A DNA stretch of 15,608 bases from Lentisphaeria bacterium (lineage in GTDB: Bacteria; Verrucomicrobiota; Lentisphaeria; JABSQK01; UBA12247), in assembly GCA_003477185.1 (NCBI GenBank), contig DMTJ01000217.1, forward strand, positions 1 to 15,608, in the 5' to 3' direction. The position numbers and the translations under genes are program-made. Of this stretch, positions 9,401 to 15,147 are shown in pieces. How positions within the stretch are numbered: position 1 is the stretch's first letter; each line of letters starts with the position of its first letter. The notes under the pieces were generated by a model. That model searched no databases, had not been told where the DNA came from, and was given only the letters and a program-made list of their open reading frames with translations.

Positions 9401-9770
9401 TGATCTGGCTGGTCTGCGCGCGCAGGGCCTGTACGGCGGCTTCCGCTGGAATGGCACCACGCTGGTTCTCGAGCAAGATTTTCAGCCGGGCTCCGGCTAT
9501 TTCAACTTTTGGCCCCTGACTGCTAGGACCGTGCCGCTAACCGGAATCTTGGAACCGATCATACAGTCCACTCTGACTCCGGGCTGGCACATGATCGGTC
9601 AGCGAGCCCTTCCTCCTTTCGGCGACCTAGACGCGGGTTCATTCGTCGAGAATTCTGATGAGATTCTGATCGTGTGGAGTTGGGATCCGCAGGAGCGAGC
9701 CTACAGTCGCCACTATGGCCTATTCGAGCCCGGGGTCGGATACTGGGTATACATCCTTCCACTGCTGTAA
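3405..9770 (+). CDS. Giant secreted multidomain protein (beta-propeller-like, CARDB, chitobiase-type, calcium-loop and cadherin-like modules)
   Basis: About 2,121 residues. A signal peptide ends at 'CAMA|QEP' (27/28). The N-terminal region has a repeated W-x-E-W-P-G motif (47-52 and 73-78). Residues about 716-976 carry sialidase-like propeller repeats ('ALLAWIGDDG', 'SFVVIWQN', 'AMAIWTRN', 'PWLIWLQE'). Then come two CARDB-like domains (about 1091-1205 and 1214-1316, with 'DETNND' and 'NESNNS' ends), a chitobiase C-terminal-type module (1317-1395, 'IRYTVDGTTPT'), a PKD-like segment (about 1397-1490), acidic calcium loops ('DLDGDSLSD' near 1492, 'DSDPDADG' from 1515), a cadherin-like Ig module (about 1745-1840), and a C-terminal 'PGWHMIG...GYWVY' module. 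I saw only one Cys in the mature chain. No catalytic site, LPXTG, PEP-CTERM or type IX sorting tail is visible. Likely an adhesin or surface/exported binding protein. The frame stays open upstream to 3324, overlapping the previous gene, but 3405 (or 3411) starts the signal peptide; its ribosome binding site is weak, so coupling to the upstream gene is likely. Confidence 0.85.
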   Translation: MRMHLRATNWRAHLAALLVLGATCAMAQEPRAQSFAISNFFLAHTGWNEWPGDFTRDKESQAESLSFTISTRWHEWPGVLEPPYASSATGSFAANTAFSNSIDSEESAGFSVDSRRLSFVSDSAAFVWTSPDTIRVSVAVTNLSNSAVPLALNVSIIGEGLHTPADGPAAVFMTSSGEVSAEFRLADFRDSDGATLERDTGYLVRASLSEGHREADALTAGNILWRSDVSTSTMEWLEAFSAGAGSTALVQGSFRYRDDVSAFAQLALVASSDRGLTWNQIDVQTVDGPLAVSPTTEWQTSDLTWHAGLDWKEGVSTDMQLGLLNTVSGEFVTSSTFFVDTRSLLRVLDLRTQFSSYTKPAVFLDTVPLRLELEIVPDWAGAEPGVIEFSAPTGRAQQDAVLLTRAIEVGGMFGPGGRLQVRLIDAEGNTGNWYDANFEVAQPPLQITGIELRAVTDEATIRYELRSDWSATPQPLVYAAPAIVDEFFPMLTGSAFGIGDTDLNIQFTLHENGSAVVLATGPFEIQLGEPLPGTFSTTIDLQYETDTDTWNVQQHEHDITSGVASLPTRGVNPPNVPISPYVPIGGRVEWSLSTLPTPTDSTDALAWDGQITTSLQGIWTDGSEILQGVNLDIAIGFAGEQEVTPSPANDRLGSLLVTGGEYRTSLLGFEALVNAWTFQWNEIGSASRSGGARANWQQLGRGYLAASDGIAGLHQHVYPYSHPTVASSGDEALLAWIGDDGTRTLENRTMLNVQLYDGSWQASEVLFNDGTADFAPAVAGSDDSFVVIWQNTAAPLSDTASIGDVARLQEIAVRHYDRTSDTWSETTTLTNDRLYDHSPHLAMTGDGSAMAIWTRNNSNNLVGTQAEQNVLMFAYYDPQVGWTTPGGISGALSVGPILDVDILFTGNEIYAVVAIDTDFDAETGADRELFLATFNRSSGTWAALQQLTADTAADHAPQLFMRAGAPWLIWLQEDDLVEAPAAATQSPTTITTPGGSVGNLDLISARSSDGTTHALIYPRQTEIGQQLTVLQTSQDGLGWLPPYLLSPETAFERTPTATVLPGDEILVVRNVAALADGSIGVIVPIDPPLVDVRRASQDDVALVADFLVDSSDLTSRFDSSVHLDGLNAAVDVTITNIGTASAPASSVSIKLDGNEVATREISALAPGQSESFTANWVLGLAPIAPLTLSAHADSGDAVTEGDETNNDTDQQVFLPDLTVASVRTVYHSQDKQDTTFVIENLGETSAASYTIRVVDSAGAPLTDVAGQVLSAGAESELTLALPTGTYVTVFADFANTVAESNESNNSRSGQGALGVSVTPSITPHGGVISRETSVTLGAALGSEIRYTVDGTTPTEASTLYTAAFIVDGWTIVKARTFATGYQPSPIASAEFSYEFLSDPPQVLTLAATAIAGEPLRAQLTVSGTNPGNSFFLAYTWSAAEAGADFGLYNGGVFANDLVAEFATPGTYTLTVMIEDDQARSGIDTIVITVPLDLDGDSLSDSWEFLYLPDLLSSRDSDPDADGVVNLVEFQSGGDPSTDERLQILTASPGTFTGPASLGQVNDPITVTEGVASPFGISLRGGIPPLEVSWFFAGNTASGDETGAQIVPPHEHVQHPAMSAAGTVGLRVWDTAGQTASLVWTALTVNDTDRLAPAPEVQVTPLAPRTTDQISLTLVSQGADPDGDAVTGHSLRWTTGNTLIEAAQLTAGNTAKHQQWLMTATAETDPYGAGAVTNKPATAAFTIQNTPPVVANRSYALDAGDGQTFNLGIVDPDLADGTDELVLEVLTDPRLGTISSFVPTTGTLRYTASRFRGGEDDLVYRVKDNDGAQSGSATATFSLGWTFSMTVAGGPDPVLRIGMEAKATNCFDVGTPRPDRGATPTTGNRAFFESPALDLASDYRPVAETGSWTMTVDTTHEAAGIELSWTASTLLTSGLYLLEVNEADAPLDATNLIAMADQQSLSIEPDVVRRFQILYGAVPYFVKQVLGWQVTAHPVTIEPVDLAGLRAQGLYGGFRWNGTTLVLEQDFQPGSGYFNFWPLTARTVPLTGILEPIIQSTLTPGWHMIGQRALPPFGDLDAGSFVENSDEILIVWSWDPQERAYSRHYGLFEPGVGYWVYILPLL
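3543..3638 (+). repeat. Duplicated W-x-E-W-P-G motif at the N-terminus of the giant protein
   Basis: Two copies, 'GWNEWPGDF' and 'RWHEWPGVL', start 78 bases apart and keep the near-identical core 'gaatggccgggag / gagtggccgggag'. The protein around each copy is otherwise different. This may be a short internal repeat or a pair of matched beta-strands; I know of no named motif for it. Confidence 0.5.
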
Positions 9771-9791
9771 ATGCAGCCCCTCCCAGAATCA

Positions 9792-9807
9792 TGGCATGCT
9801 TCCTGCT
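9792..9807 (+). promoter_or_regulatory. Candidate sigma-54 (-24/-12) promoter before the NifA-like gene
   Basis: TGGCATGCTTCCTGCT matches the sigma-54 consensus TGGCACG-N4-TTGCW, with invariant GG and GC at the exact spacing. Mismatches are at C6 of the -24 element and the first T of the -12 element. It would start transcription near 9818, about 100 bases before the NifA-like ATG. If real, a sigma-54 activator gene is itself sigma-54-dependent, allowing autoregulation or activator cascades. Confidence 0.5.
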
Positions 9808-9848
9808 TCTGGTTTTGGGTCGGATTAAATTGCTACAAAAATGGCATT

Positions 9849-9876
9849 CTTCGTTAACGTAACAACAATAACGAAG
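9849..9876. repeat. Inverted repeat CTTCGTTA-N12-TAACGAAG in the leader of the NifA-like gene
   Basis: Two perfect 8-base arms are separated by 12 A-rich bases. The repeat lies downstream of the predicted sigma-54 start site, so it could be an operator, an RNA hairpin in the leader or a binding site used from another promoter. It is not followed by a T-tract. Confidence 0.5.
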
Positions 9877-9893
9877 GTTAGCGCTGGGTAGAC

Positions 9894-9905
9894 TACAAAT
9901 TTGTA
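9894..9905. repeat. Perfect 12-bp palindrome TACAAATTTGTA just before the ribosome binding site
   Basis: The palindrome abuts the AGGA (9906-9909) used by the ATG at 9917. A repressor bound here would sit across the initiation region. AT-rich palindromes of this length can occur by chance, so operator function is only inferred. Confidence 0.35.
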
Positions 9906-9916
9906 AGGATAATGTC

Positions 9917-11446
9917 ATGGCGCAAGGCAAGCGCGAATTAGAGATGCTATATCGCATCAGCCAGGCCGTGACGCACCATAAAGACATTGGTGCGTTGTTG
10001 CGGGAAGTCTTCGATATCCTTGATCATGAGTTGGGGTTGCAACGCGGAACTGTCACCATCCGTAAACCTGGCACTAACATCCTCACTATCGAGGCTTCAA
10101 AGGGCCTTTCGGCAGATGCACAGTTGCTGGGACAATACCGGATAGGTGAAGGCGTAACTGGCTTAGTGGCTGAGACTGGTAAAGCCCTGATGGTTCCTAA
10201 TATCAGCGAGGATGACAGGTTTCTTGATCGAACTGGTGCGCGGGGTGATGCCCAGCTTGCCTTTATCTGTGTGCCAATCGTGCACAGCGGAGATGTCATC
10301 GGCACGCTCAGTATTGATCGTCTGATGGGGAACGAAGAGGAACTCAGTGACAACCTGAGCTTTCTTCAGATCATCTGTAATGTTCTGGCGGAAGCAATCG
10401 CTGGAATCCGCCTGCAAATGGAGGAGCGGGAGGCGCTGGTCCGCGAGAATCGAGAGCTTCGCGCCGAACTCAGTGACCAGTACCGCCCCAACAACCTCAT
10501 CGGCAATTGCGCAGCAATGCGCGGGATCTACAATCTAATTTCTCAGATCGCGGATAGTCCCGCAACGGTGTTGATTCGCGGCGAGTCCGGGACGGGCAAA
10601 GAGCTGGTAGCCCGCGCATTGCACTACGGAAGCAGCCGGCGAAATGGGCCCTTTGTAGGCGTGAATTGCGCAGCATTGCCAGAAGGGTTGGTGGAAAGCG
10701 AACTGTTCGGGCACGAGAAAGGGGCCTTTACCGGTGCATTAAAGCAGCGACTGGGGCGCTTTGAAATTGCCAACGGTGGCACCCTGTTTCTGGACGAAAT
10801 CGGAGATGTGCCGATGGCGGTACAGGTTCGTCTCCTACGTGTCATTCAGGAGAGACAGTTTGAACGTGTAGGCGGCAATGAGCCGATTTCAGTCCAGGTC
10901 CGCATTGTCGCGGCAACGAGTCAGAATCTAGAAAAGCTGATGAATGAAGGGAAGTTTCGCGAAGATCTCTATTTTCGCCTGAACGTGTTCCCGATCATGA
11001 TGCCGCCATTGCGTGAGCGCCGGAGCGATATCGTACTGCTGGCGGACCACTTTCTTGAGAAGTACAACAAACAGTACAGCAAGCAAATCCGGCGCATCTC
11101 GACGACAGCGATTAACATGATCATGAGCTACCACTGGCCCGGTAACGTACGTGAGCTGGAGAATTGCGTGGAATGGGCGTGCCTGACTTCTACAGACGAT
11201 GTCATTCACGGATTCAATCTTCCGCCCTCCCTGCAGACAGCGAGCGAGACTAAGACGGAGCTTGTGCTAGACGAAGACGCGGAGCTGGAAACGCTGGTGA
11301 ATTCTTATGAGCGGGAAATCATCGTCGATAGCCTCAAGGCGCACCGTGGAAACTGCGCGGCGGCAGCCCGGTCGCTGCGCACTACGCAGCGAAAGCTAAA
11401 TTACCGCATTCGCCGATTGAGTATTATTCCCAAGGACTTCAAGTAA
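9917..11446 (+). CDS. NifA-type sigma-54-dependent transcriptional activator (GAF, AAA+, Fis-type HTH)
   Basis: A 509-residue enhancer-binding protein. A GAF sensor spans about residues 20-165, with 'GEGVTGLVAETGKALMVPNI' and 'CVPIVHSGDVIGTLSIDR', followed by a coiled linker (about 166-188). The AAA+ domain spans about 192-425: Walker A 'GESGTGKE' 222-229, the sigma-54 contact loop 'GAFTGA' 269-274, Walker B 'GGTLFLDEIG' 287-296, 'FREDLYFRLNV' 348-357 and 'WPGNVRELEN' 407-416. A Fis-type helix-turn-helix ends the protein (about 463-502). Domain order and GAF sequence are those of NifA. No nif genes are in the window, so targets are unknown and I give no symbol. Cys417 and Cys422 near the AAA+ end recall, but do not clearly match, the oxygen-sensitive cysteines of rhizobial NifA. 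AGGA precedes the ATG by seven bases. Candidate control sites are in its leader. Confidence 0.9.
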   Translation: MAQGKRELEMLYRISQAVTHHKDIGALLREVFDILDHELGLQRGTVTIRKPGTNILTIEASKGLSADAQLLGQYRIGEGVTGLVAETGKALMVPNISEDDRFLDRTGARGDAQLAFICVPIVHSGDVIGTLSIDRLMGNEEELSDNLSFLQIICNVLAEAIAGIRLQMEEREALVRENRELRAELSDQYRPNNLIGNCAAMRGIYNLISQIADSPATVLIRGESGTGKELVARALHYGSSRRNGPFVGVNCAALPEGLVESELFGHEKGAFTGALKQRLGRFEIANGGTLFLDEIGDVPMAVQVRLLRVIQERQFERVGGNEPISVQVRIVAATSQNLEKLMNEGKFREDLYFRLNVFPIMMPPLRERRSDIVLLADHFLEKYNKQYSKQIRRISTTAINMIMSYHWPGNVRELENCVEWACLTSTDDVIHGFNLPPSLQTASETKTELVLDEDAELETLVNSYEREIIVDSLKAHRGNCAAAARSLRTTQRKLNYRIRRLSIIPKDFK

Positions 11447-11505
11447 CGGGCCCCGCTTGAATTCGTTTACGCAGCGATCACAGTACGCGCTCCCTCCAAA
11501 GGCGT

Positions 11506-11582
11506 GGGCGTTTAGCTCAGTTGGTTAGAGCGCTACCTTCACACGGTAGAAGTCACTGGTTCGAATCCAGTAACGCCCACCA
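11506..11582 (+). tRNA. tRNA-Val, anticodon CAC
   Basis: A complete 77-base cloverleaf with the CCA end encoded. Acceptor arms GGGCGTT and AACGCCC pair fully, the anticodon stem CTACC/GGTAG closes the loop TTCACAC (anticodon CAC, reading GUG), and the T arm is ACTGG-TTCGAAT-CCAGT. It lies 59 bases after the NifA-like gene and 32 before ttcA. Base 32 is U, so this tRNA is not itself a substrate for the C32-thiolating enzyme encoded next to it. Confidence 0.97.
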
Positions 11583-11614
11583 TTTCTGCCAATGAACGCA
11601 ACCGGTGCGCATCG

Positions 11615-12439
11615 ATGTCCGTCGCCTCTGAGTCCAGAGTTCACCGTCCGATTAGCGATCTTGCGGAAGGCCTGCGCCGGCGAGTCACGACCGCGCTGCA
11701 CGACTATCAAATGCTCGGGCCCGACGACCGCGTATTGGTCGCGGTCTCAGGGGGCAAGGACTCAACGGCCTTACTACTGCTGCTAGAAGAAACTCGCCGA
11801 CGTGCAAGCTTCTCATTCAGCCTTCAGCCGGTTATTCTGGACCAGAAGCAACCGGGATTTTTGGTAGACGAGTATCGCGACTGGCTAGCGAGCCGCGGCT
11901 TTTCTCTCGCTGTGATTGAGCGGGATACCTATTCAGTAGTGGTCGAGAAGATTCCTGAAGGCAAGACCTATTGTTCACTATGCGCACGGTTACGACGTGG
12001 CATTCTCTACAACTACGCACATCAGAATGGATTTACCAAGATTGCACTAGGCCATCATCGCGAAGACGCCAACGAAACCATTCTGATGAACATGCTGTTC
12101 AGCGGCCGAATTGCGGCAATGCCGCCGAAGCTTCGCTCCGATGATGGCAGGAATACGGTCATCCGGCCGCTGTGTAATGCGCCCGAGGCAGACATTGCCA
12201 AGTTCGCAAGAGAACAAGGCTATCCGATCATCCCCTGCAACCTGTGCGGCAACCAGGCGAACCTGCAGCGGGCGAGGATCAAGCGGCTGCTTGGGGACCT
12301 GAGTAGCGAGCACCCGCGAATCGCAGAGTCGCTGCTAGCGGCACAGGGCAATGTGCAGCTACAGCAGTTGCGCGACCGAGATCTATGGAATTTTTCCACG
12401 TTTGAACAACGTGGCGTACAGCAAAGCACAAGAAATTAA
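11615..12439 (+). CDS. ttcA: tRNA 2-thiocytidine(32) synthetase TtcA
   Basis: A 274-residue cytoplasmic enzyme that thiolates cytidine 32 of certain tRNAs using ATP and an iron-sulfur cluster. Seen: PP-loop 'SGGKDS' at 45-50 for ATP adenylation, the pair Cys120-x-x-Cys123 in 'YCSLCARLRRG', and 'PCNLCGNQANLQR' with Cys208 and Cys211. These match the cluster-binding cysteines described for E. coli TtcA. 'GHHREDANETILMNM' is also typical. The ATG at 11615 has no clear Shine-Dalgarno; a stop just upstream in the same frame (11594-11596) rules out a long extension. The gene starts 32 bases after tRNA-Val and may share its transcript. The thioredoxin gene follows after 12 bases, a plausible partner for redox or sulfur chemistry, though this is inference. 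Confidence 0.93.
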   Translation: MSVASESRVHRPISDLAEGLRRRVTTALHDYQMLGPDDRVLVAVSGGKDSTALLLLLEETRRRASFSFSLQPVILDQKQPGFLVDEYRDWLASRGFSLAVIERDTYSVVVEKIPEGKTYCSLCARLRRGILYNYAHQNGFTKIALGHHREDANETILMNMLFSGRIAAMPPKLRSDDGRNTVIRPLCNAPEADIAKFAREQGYPIIPCNLCGNQANLQRARIKRLLGDLSSEHPRIAESLLAAQGNVQLQQLRDRDLWNFSTFEQRGVQQSTRN

Positions 12440-12451
12440 TGGAGATCAAAT

Positions 12452-12775
12452 ATGGCCATCGAAATCACGACTGATAATATCAACGAACTAACAGACGCCG
12501 GCGTGGCCCTGCTGGATTTCTGGGCACCTTGGTGTGGCCCATGCCGCCAGATCGGACCAATCATCGACCAACTGGCCGAAGAATTCGAGGGCCGGGCAGT
12601 GGTGGCCAAAGTAGATGTTGACACCAATCGCGATCTGGCCGTGAAGTTCGGCGTGAGCAGCATTCCTGCCGTATACGTACTGAAAGACGGCGAGCCAGTG
12701 TTTCAAGCGATCGGTGTAGGCCCAAAGACCACCAAGCCCGCGCTGAGCCAAGCTTTGGAAGACGCGCTTGGCTGA
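12452..12775 (+). CDS. trxA: Thioredoxin
   Basis: A 107-residue cytoplasmic thioredoxin of normal length with no signal peptide. The active site 'WCGPC' is at 27-31, 'DFWAPWCGPC' is the standard context, and the cis-proline is Pro72 in 'SSIPAVYVL'. It reduces protein disulfides using thioredoxin reductase, which is not in the window. GGAG at 12441-12444 precedes the ATG by seven bases. It lies 12 bases after ttcA, and its last codons overlap the next gene by eight bases, so the three genes probably form one operon. Confidence 0.95.
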   Translation: MAIEITTDNINELTDAGVALLDFWAPWCGPCRQIGPIIDQLAEEFEGRAVVAKVDVDTNRDLAVKFGVSSIPAVYVLKDGEPVFQAIGVGPKTTKPALSQALEDALG

Positions 12776-13160
12776 GCCTCAGCCGGGAGTCTACCTACTT
12801 CCATCAGACTTGGCAGACGAGGCGTGGCTGACTCGATGCTGTACGGGGCTTTCGCTTGGCAAACGGCGCACGTGGAGCTATTCGCAACTTGAGACGCCAA
12901 TTCCGGAGCTACTTGCTAGCAGTACTACCGAAGCCAAGCTGGAATTCAGTGACTTGGGAGTGCCAGTGGTGGTCCTGGCTTTTCTCCCCAAGCAACTGGT
13001 TCATGCGTTCATCCGCTCGGTCCGGGAAAACGGCCCATGGCCGATTGTCGCAGTCGTGACGCCGGGTATGATGAAGATGACGTTACAGGAACTCCTGACT
13101 CACCTGTGCGATGATCGACGAAAAGAAGACACACTGAGAAAGCAGAATTCTCGCTCCTGA
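12768..13160 (+). CDS. Small DUF3783-like protein of unknown function
   Basis: A 130-residue soluble protein. Residues about 66-118 ('PVVVLAFLPKQLVHAFIRSVRENG', split by position: strand 66-72, helix 74-88, strand 92-98, helix 103-115) look like the DUF3783 fold, with 'TPGMMKMTLQELLTHL' where that family has a conserved T-P and a helix. Function of the family is unknown. The likely start is a TTG overlapping the thioredoxin stop by eight bases, with GGAAG (12757-12761) six bases upstream; the only later ATG codons are too far in. Cys24 and Cys25 form an adjacent pair. Co-translation with trxA and ttcA hints at a redox or sulfur role, but this is weak. Family call moderate. Confidence 0.65.
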   Translation: MAEPQPGVYLLPSDLADEAWLTRCCTGLSLGKRRTWSYSQLETPIPELLASSTTEAKLEFSDLGVPVVVLAFLPKQLVHAFIRSVRENGPWPIVAVVTPGMMKMTLQELLTHLCDDRRKEDTLRKQNSRS

Positions 13161-13168
13161 TCTTCTCG

Positions 13169-13228
13169 GCAATTCATTGAAGACTGAAACCGCGACCCGG
13201 GCGGCCCAAGAAGAATTGCATTTTTTTT
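13169..13228 (+). terminator. Possible intrinsic terminator of the ttcA-trxA-DUF3783 operon
   Basis: GCAATTC (13169-13175) pairs with GAATTGC (13213-13219), and eight T residues follow at 13221-13228. The long loop holds a second small GC stem (CCGC 13190-13193 with GCGG 13201-13204). The position right after the last stop codon fits a terminator, but the closing stem is only 7 bp and AT-rich, so I am unsure. Confidence 0.4.
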
Positions 13229-13238
13229 GTCGAAGGGG

Positions 13239-13267
13239 GTGAAATCGGCATTTTAGTTTTCTATACT
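13239..13267 (+). promoter_or_regulatory. Housekeeping-type promoter for the pseudopilin gene
   Basis: TATACT (13262-13267) is a near-consensus -10 box. At 17-base spacing the -35 position reads GTGAAA (13239-13244), four of six matches to TTGACA. It lies 56 bases before the ATG. The decayed second pilin copy has no equivalent -10 box, which supports the idea that this element belongs to the live gene. Confidence 0.55.
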
Positions 13268-13323
13268 GTGGACCAGATGCCTAATGTTGGGCAATAACCA
13301 AAAACAAACGGAGGATCATTCAC

Positions 13324-13815
<492 letters not shown>

Positions 13816-13827
13816 CACCCGAGACCA

Positions 13828-13859
13828 ATTCCTGCCTCGGCCTTCGGGCTGACAGGAAT
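13828..13859 (+). repeat. UUCG-capped hairpin in the pilin 3' UTR
   Basis: ATTCCTG/CAGGAAT (7 bp) and TCGGCC/GGCTGA (6 bp, one G-T) stack around a TTCG loop, with two bulged C on the left side. There is no T-tract after it. It sits between the pilin stop and the terminator and could stabilise the mRNA 3' end. Confidence 0.6.
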
Positions 13860-13862
13860 CAG

Positions 13863-13894
13863 GGCGAGGAAACTTCGGTTTCCTCGCCTTTTTT
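13863..13894 (+). terminator. Rho-independent terminator of the pseudopilin gene
   Basis: GGCGAGGAAAC and GTTTCCTCGCC form a perfect 11-bp stem around a TTCG tetraloop, followed directly by six T residues. It ends transcription about 50-80 bases after the pilin stop and insulates the copy downstream. Confidence 0.93.
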
Positions 13895-13995
13895 GTGCCC
13901 GTTTCCTTCGACCATCGCGGCCCTTCTCACCCGGTTGCAGAAAGGCGGACCATTATCCTGAATGATCAAGCTGCCGAAACCGGAGACTCATTCAA

Positions 13996-14480
13996 ATGAA
14001 CCGCGCACGGAAGATGAGCTTCATGCTCATCGAACCGCTGGTCGTAATCGTAAGTATCGCCATACTTGTACCAGCTATGGCAAGGGCACGTGAGGAGGCC
14101 CAGCGGATCAATTGCGCCGGCAACCTTAAGTCCATCGACCTAGCCTTACTGATTTACTCTGGTGATTACTCCGGGTTCATGCCTCACGACACCGCCCACG
14201 ACACGAGCTTCAACCTGCTGAACCGCAACGACTAACTCGTGGACGGCAAAGTCTACGTCTGCTGCCCCAGCCAGACGAATCTACGGACCGTGGCAACACA
14301 GTCCAACTAAGAGTTCTCGGTTCCCGCCTCAGCGACGACAACAAGAGCTCGGCAGACAACTCCCTCGCTTACGACCAAAGCGGCAATCCCCCGGCGAACG
14401 CATGGATCAAAGTCCTGTTTACCGATGGTCACGTTGAAGGTGCCAAAGTGGGCAGCCGCCCTAACTTCCACAACTATTGA
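13996..14480 (+). pseudogene. Decayed second copy of the pseudopilin gene
   Basis: It aligns along its whole length with the gene at 13324-13815. A good initiation site remains (GGAG at 13982-13985, ATG at 13996), but the frame is broken: Tyr to TAA at 14233-14235, another Tyr to TAA near 14308-14310, and a one-base deletion soon after near 14317. Other damage is telling: the residue before the cleavage site is Ser, not Gly; a Pro replaces Leu in the 'LIELL' helix; four codons are lost from the membrane helix; and the His of the C-terminal motif is Pro. The tail returns to frame and ends in TGA at 14478-14480. The first 79 codons could still be translated, giving a peptide unlikely to be processed. 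No promoter like that of the first copy is visible. Confidence 0.85.
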
Positions 14481-14538
14481 TGCGGCGACGAAAACCGGGC
14501 TCATAGCGAAGCAGCTTCGAGTTCCTTGCCTTTTCGTG

Positions 14539-15147
14539 TCAGTCCCTGAATAACTCGATTAGCGTCTGGTCAATACGCGGCAGAAGCAGTACCCCGAGCA
14601 GAGCCAGTAGATTCATGCACAGAATCACGGACCAGGAGAGCATCCGCCCAAAGCACTTCAGATCAGAAAGATCTCGCCTTAAAATCACACACGTCAGCAC
14701 CCAGTGCTGCGCGTATGAAACACCGATGCCGACCTCACGAATTGCAGCACCACTGCTATGAAAAAGAAGCGGCAGGCTCAAAATGCACCAGCAGAGGGCA
14801 TAAAACGGCACGAAATACGGGGCCAGTGCAATCCAGATATTCACGCGCCCTACCAGCAGGCTCCCGTGATGCTGAAAGATACGCAAGCGGCCGGTATACC
14901 TGCGAAACAGCTTCGCGACAAGCCAATGCGTCAGCTCATGCCCAGCGACATAGAGCTTTCGATACTGACTACAAAACGCAAAAATTGCGCACGCAGGAAG
15001 CCAGGCTGCGGCGGCCAGAATCGGGAGTCTGGCGGGCCATTTGAACAGATAAACGATTCCCCAGATCGTGGCGACGCTGAGCAGCCAGGCGGAGAGTACA
15101 GCAGAGATGGTTCTGAGACGCTTTACCAACGCCTTTGAAGTGGTCAT
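14539..15147 (-). CDS. Small integral membrane protein with HExxH motif, M50-like metalloprotease candidate
   Basis: A 202-residue protein with about five hydrophobic segments (roughly 14-34, 42-60, 103-130, 140-157, 169-190). 'VAGHELTHWLVAKLF' at 68-82 contains His70-Glu71-x-x-His74, the zinc site of metalloproteases, next to a hydrophobic stretch as in the intramembrane M50 family. A classic 'LDG' third-ligand motif is absent; Asp159 or Asp162 in 'RRDLSDL' is a possible ligand. So a membrane protease role is likely but not proven; members of this broad group may also be non-proteolytic. Its ATG overlaps the stop of the upstream gene (ATGA), implying translational coupling. The gene runs towards the decayed pilin copy and its stop lies within the remnant of that copy's terminator region. 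Confidence 0.65.
   Translation of the reverse strand: MTTSKALVKRLRTISAVLSAWLLSVATIWGIVYLFKWPARLPILAAAAWLPACAIFAFCSQYRKLYVAGHELTHWLVAKLFRRYTGRLRIFQHHGSLLVGRVNIWIALAPYFVPFYALCWCILSLPLLFHSSGAAIREVGIGVSYAQHWVLTCVILRRDLSDLKCFGRMLSWSVILCMNLLALLGVLLLPRIDQTLIELFRD

Noticed and set aside
9674..9862. Small plus-strand frame over the end of the giant gene and the spacer
   Set aside because: No ribosome binding site, and it crosses the sigma-54-like promoter; no recognisable protein feature.
11457..11486. TTGAAT with a weak -10-like stretch as a tRNA-Val promoter
   Set aside because: The -10 position reads only ACAGTA/CAGTAC, too weak to call; the tRNA may be transcribed from here or from upstream.
11506..11582. 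tRNA-Val as an integration site for a mobile element
   Set aside because: No integrase gene and no repeat of the tRNA 3' end seen downstream; the next genes are housekeeping.
14758..15138. 126-codon plus-strand frame opposite the HELTH membrane protein
   Set aside because: Highly charged antisense shadow without a ribosome binding site; the minus-strand frame has clear membrane segments and a zinc motif.
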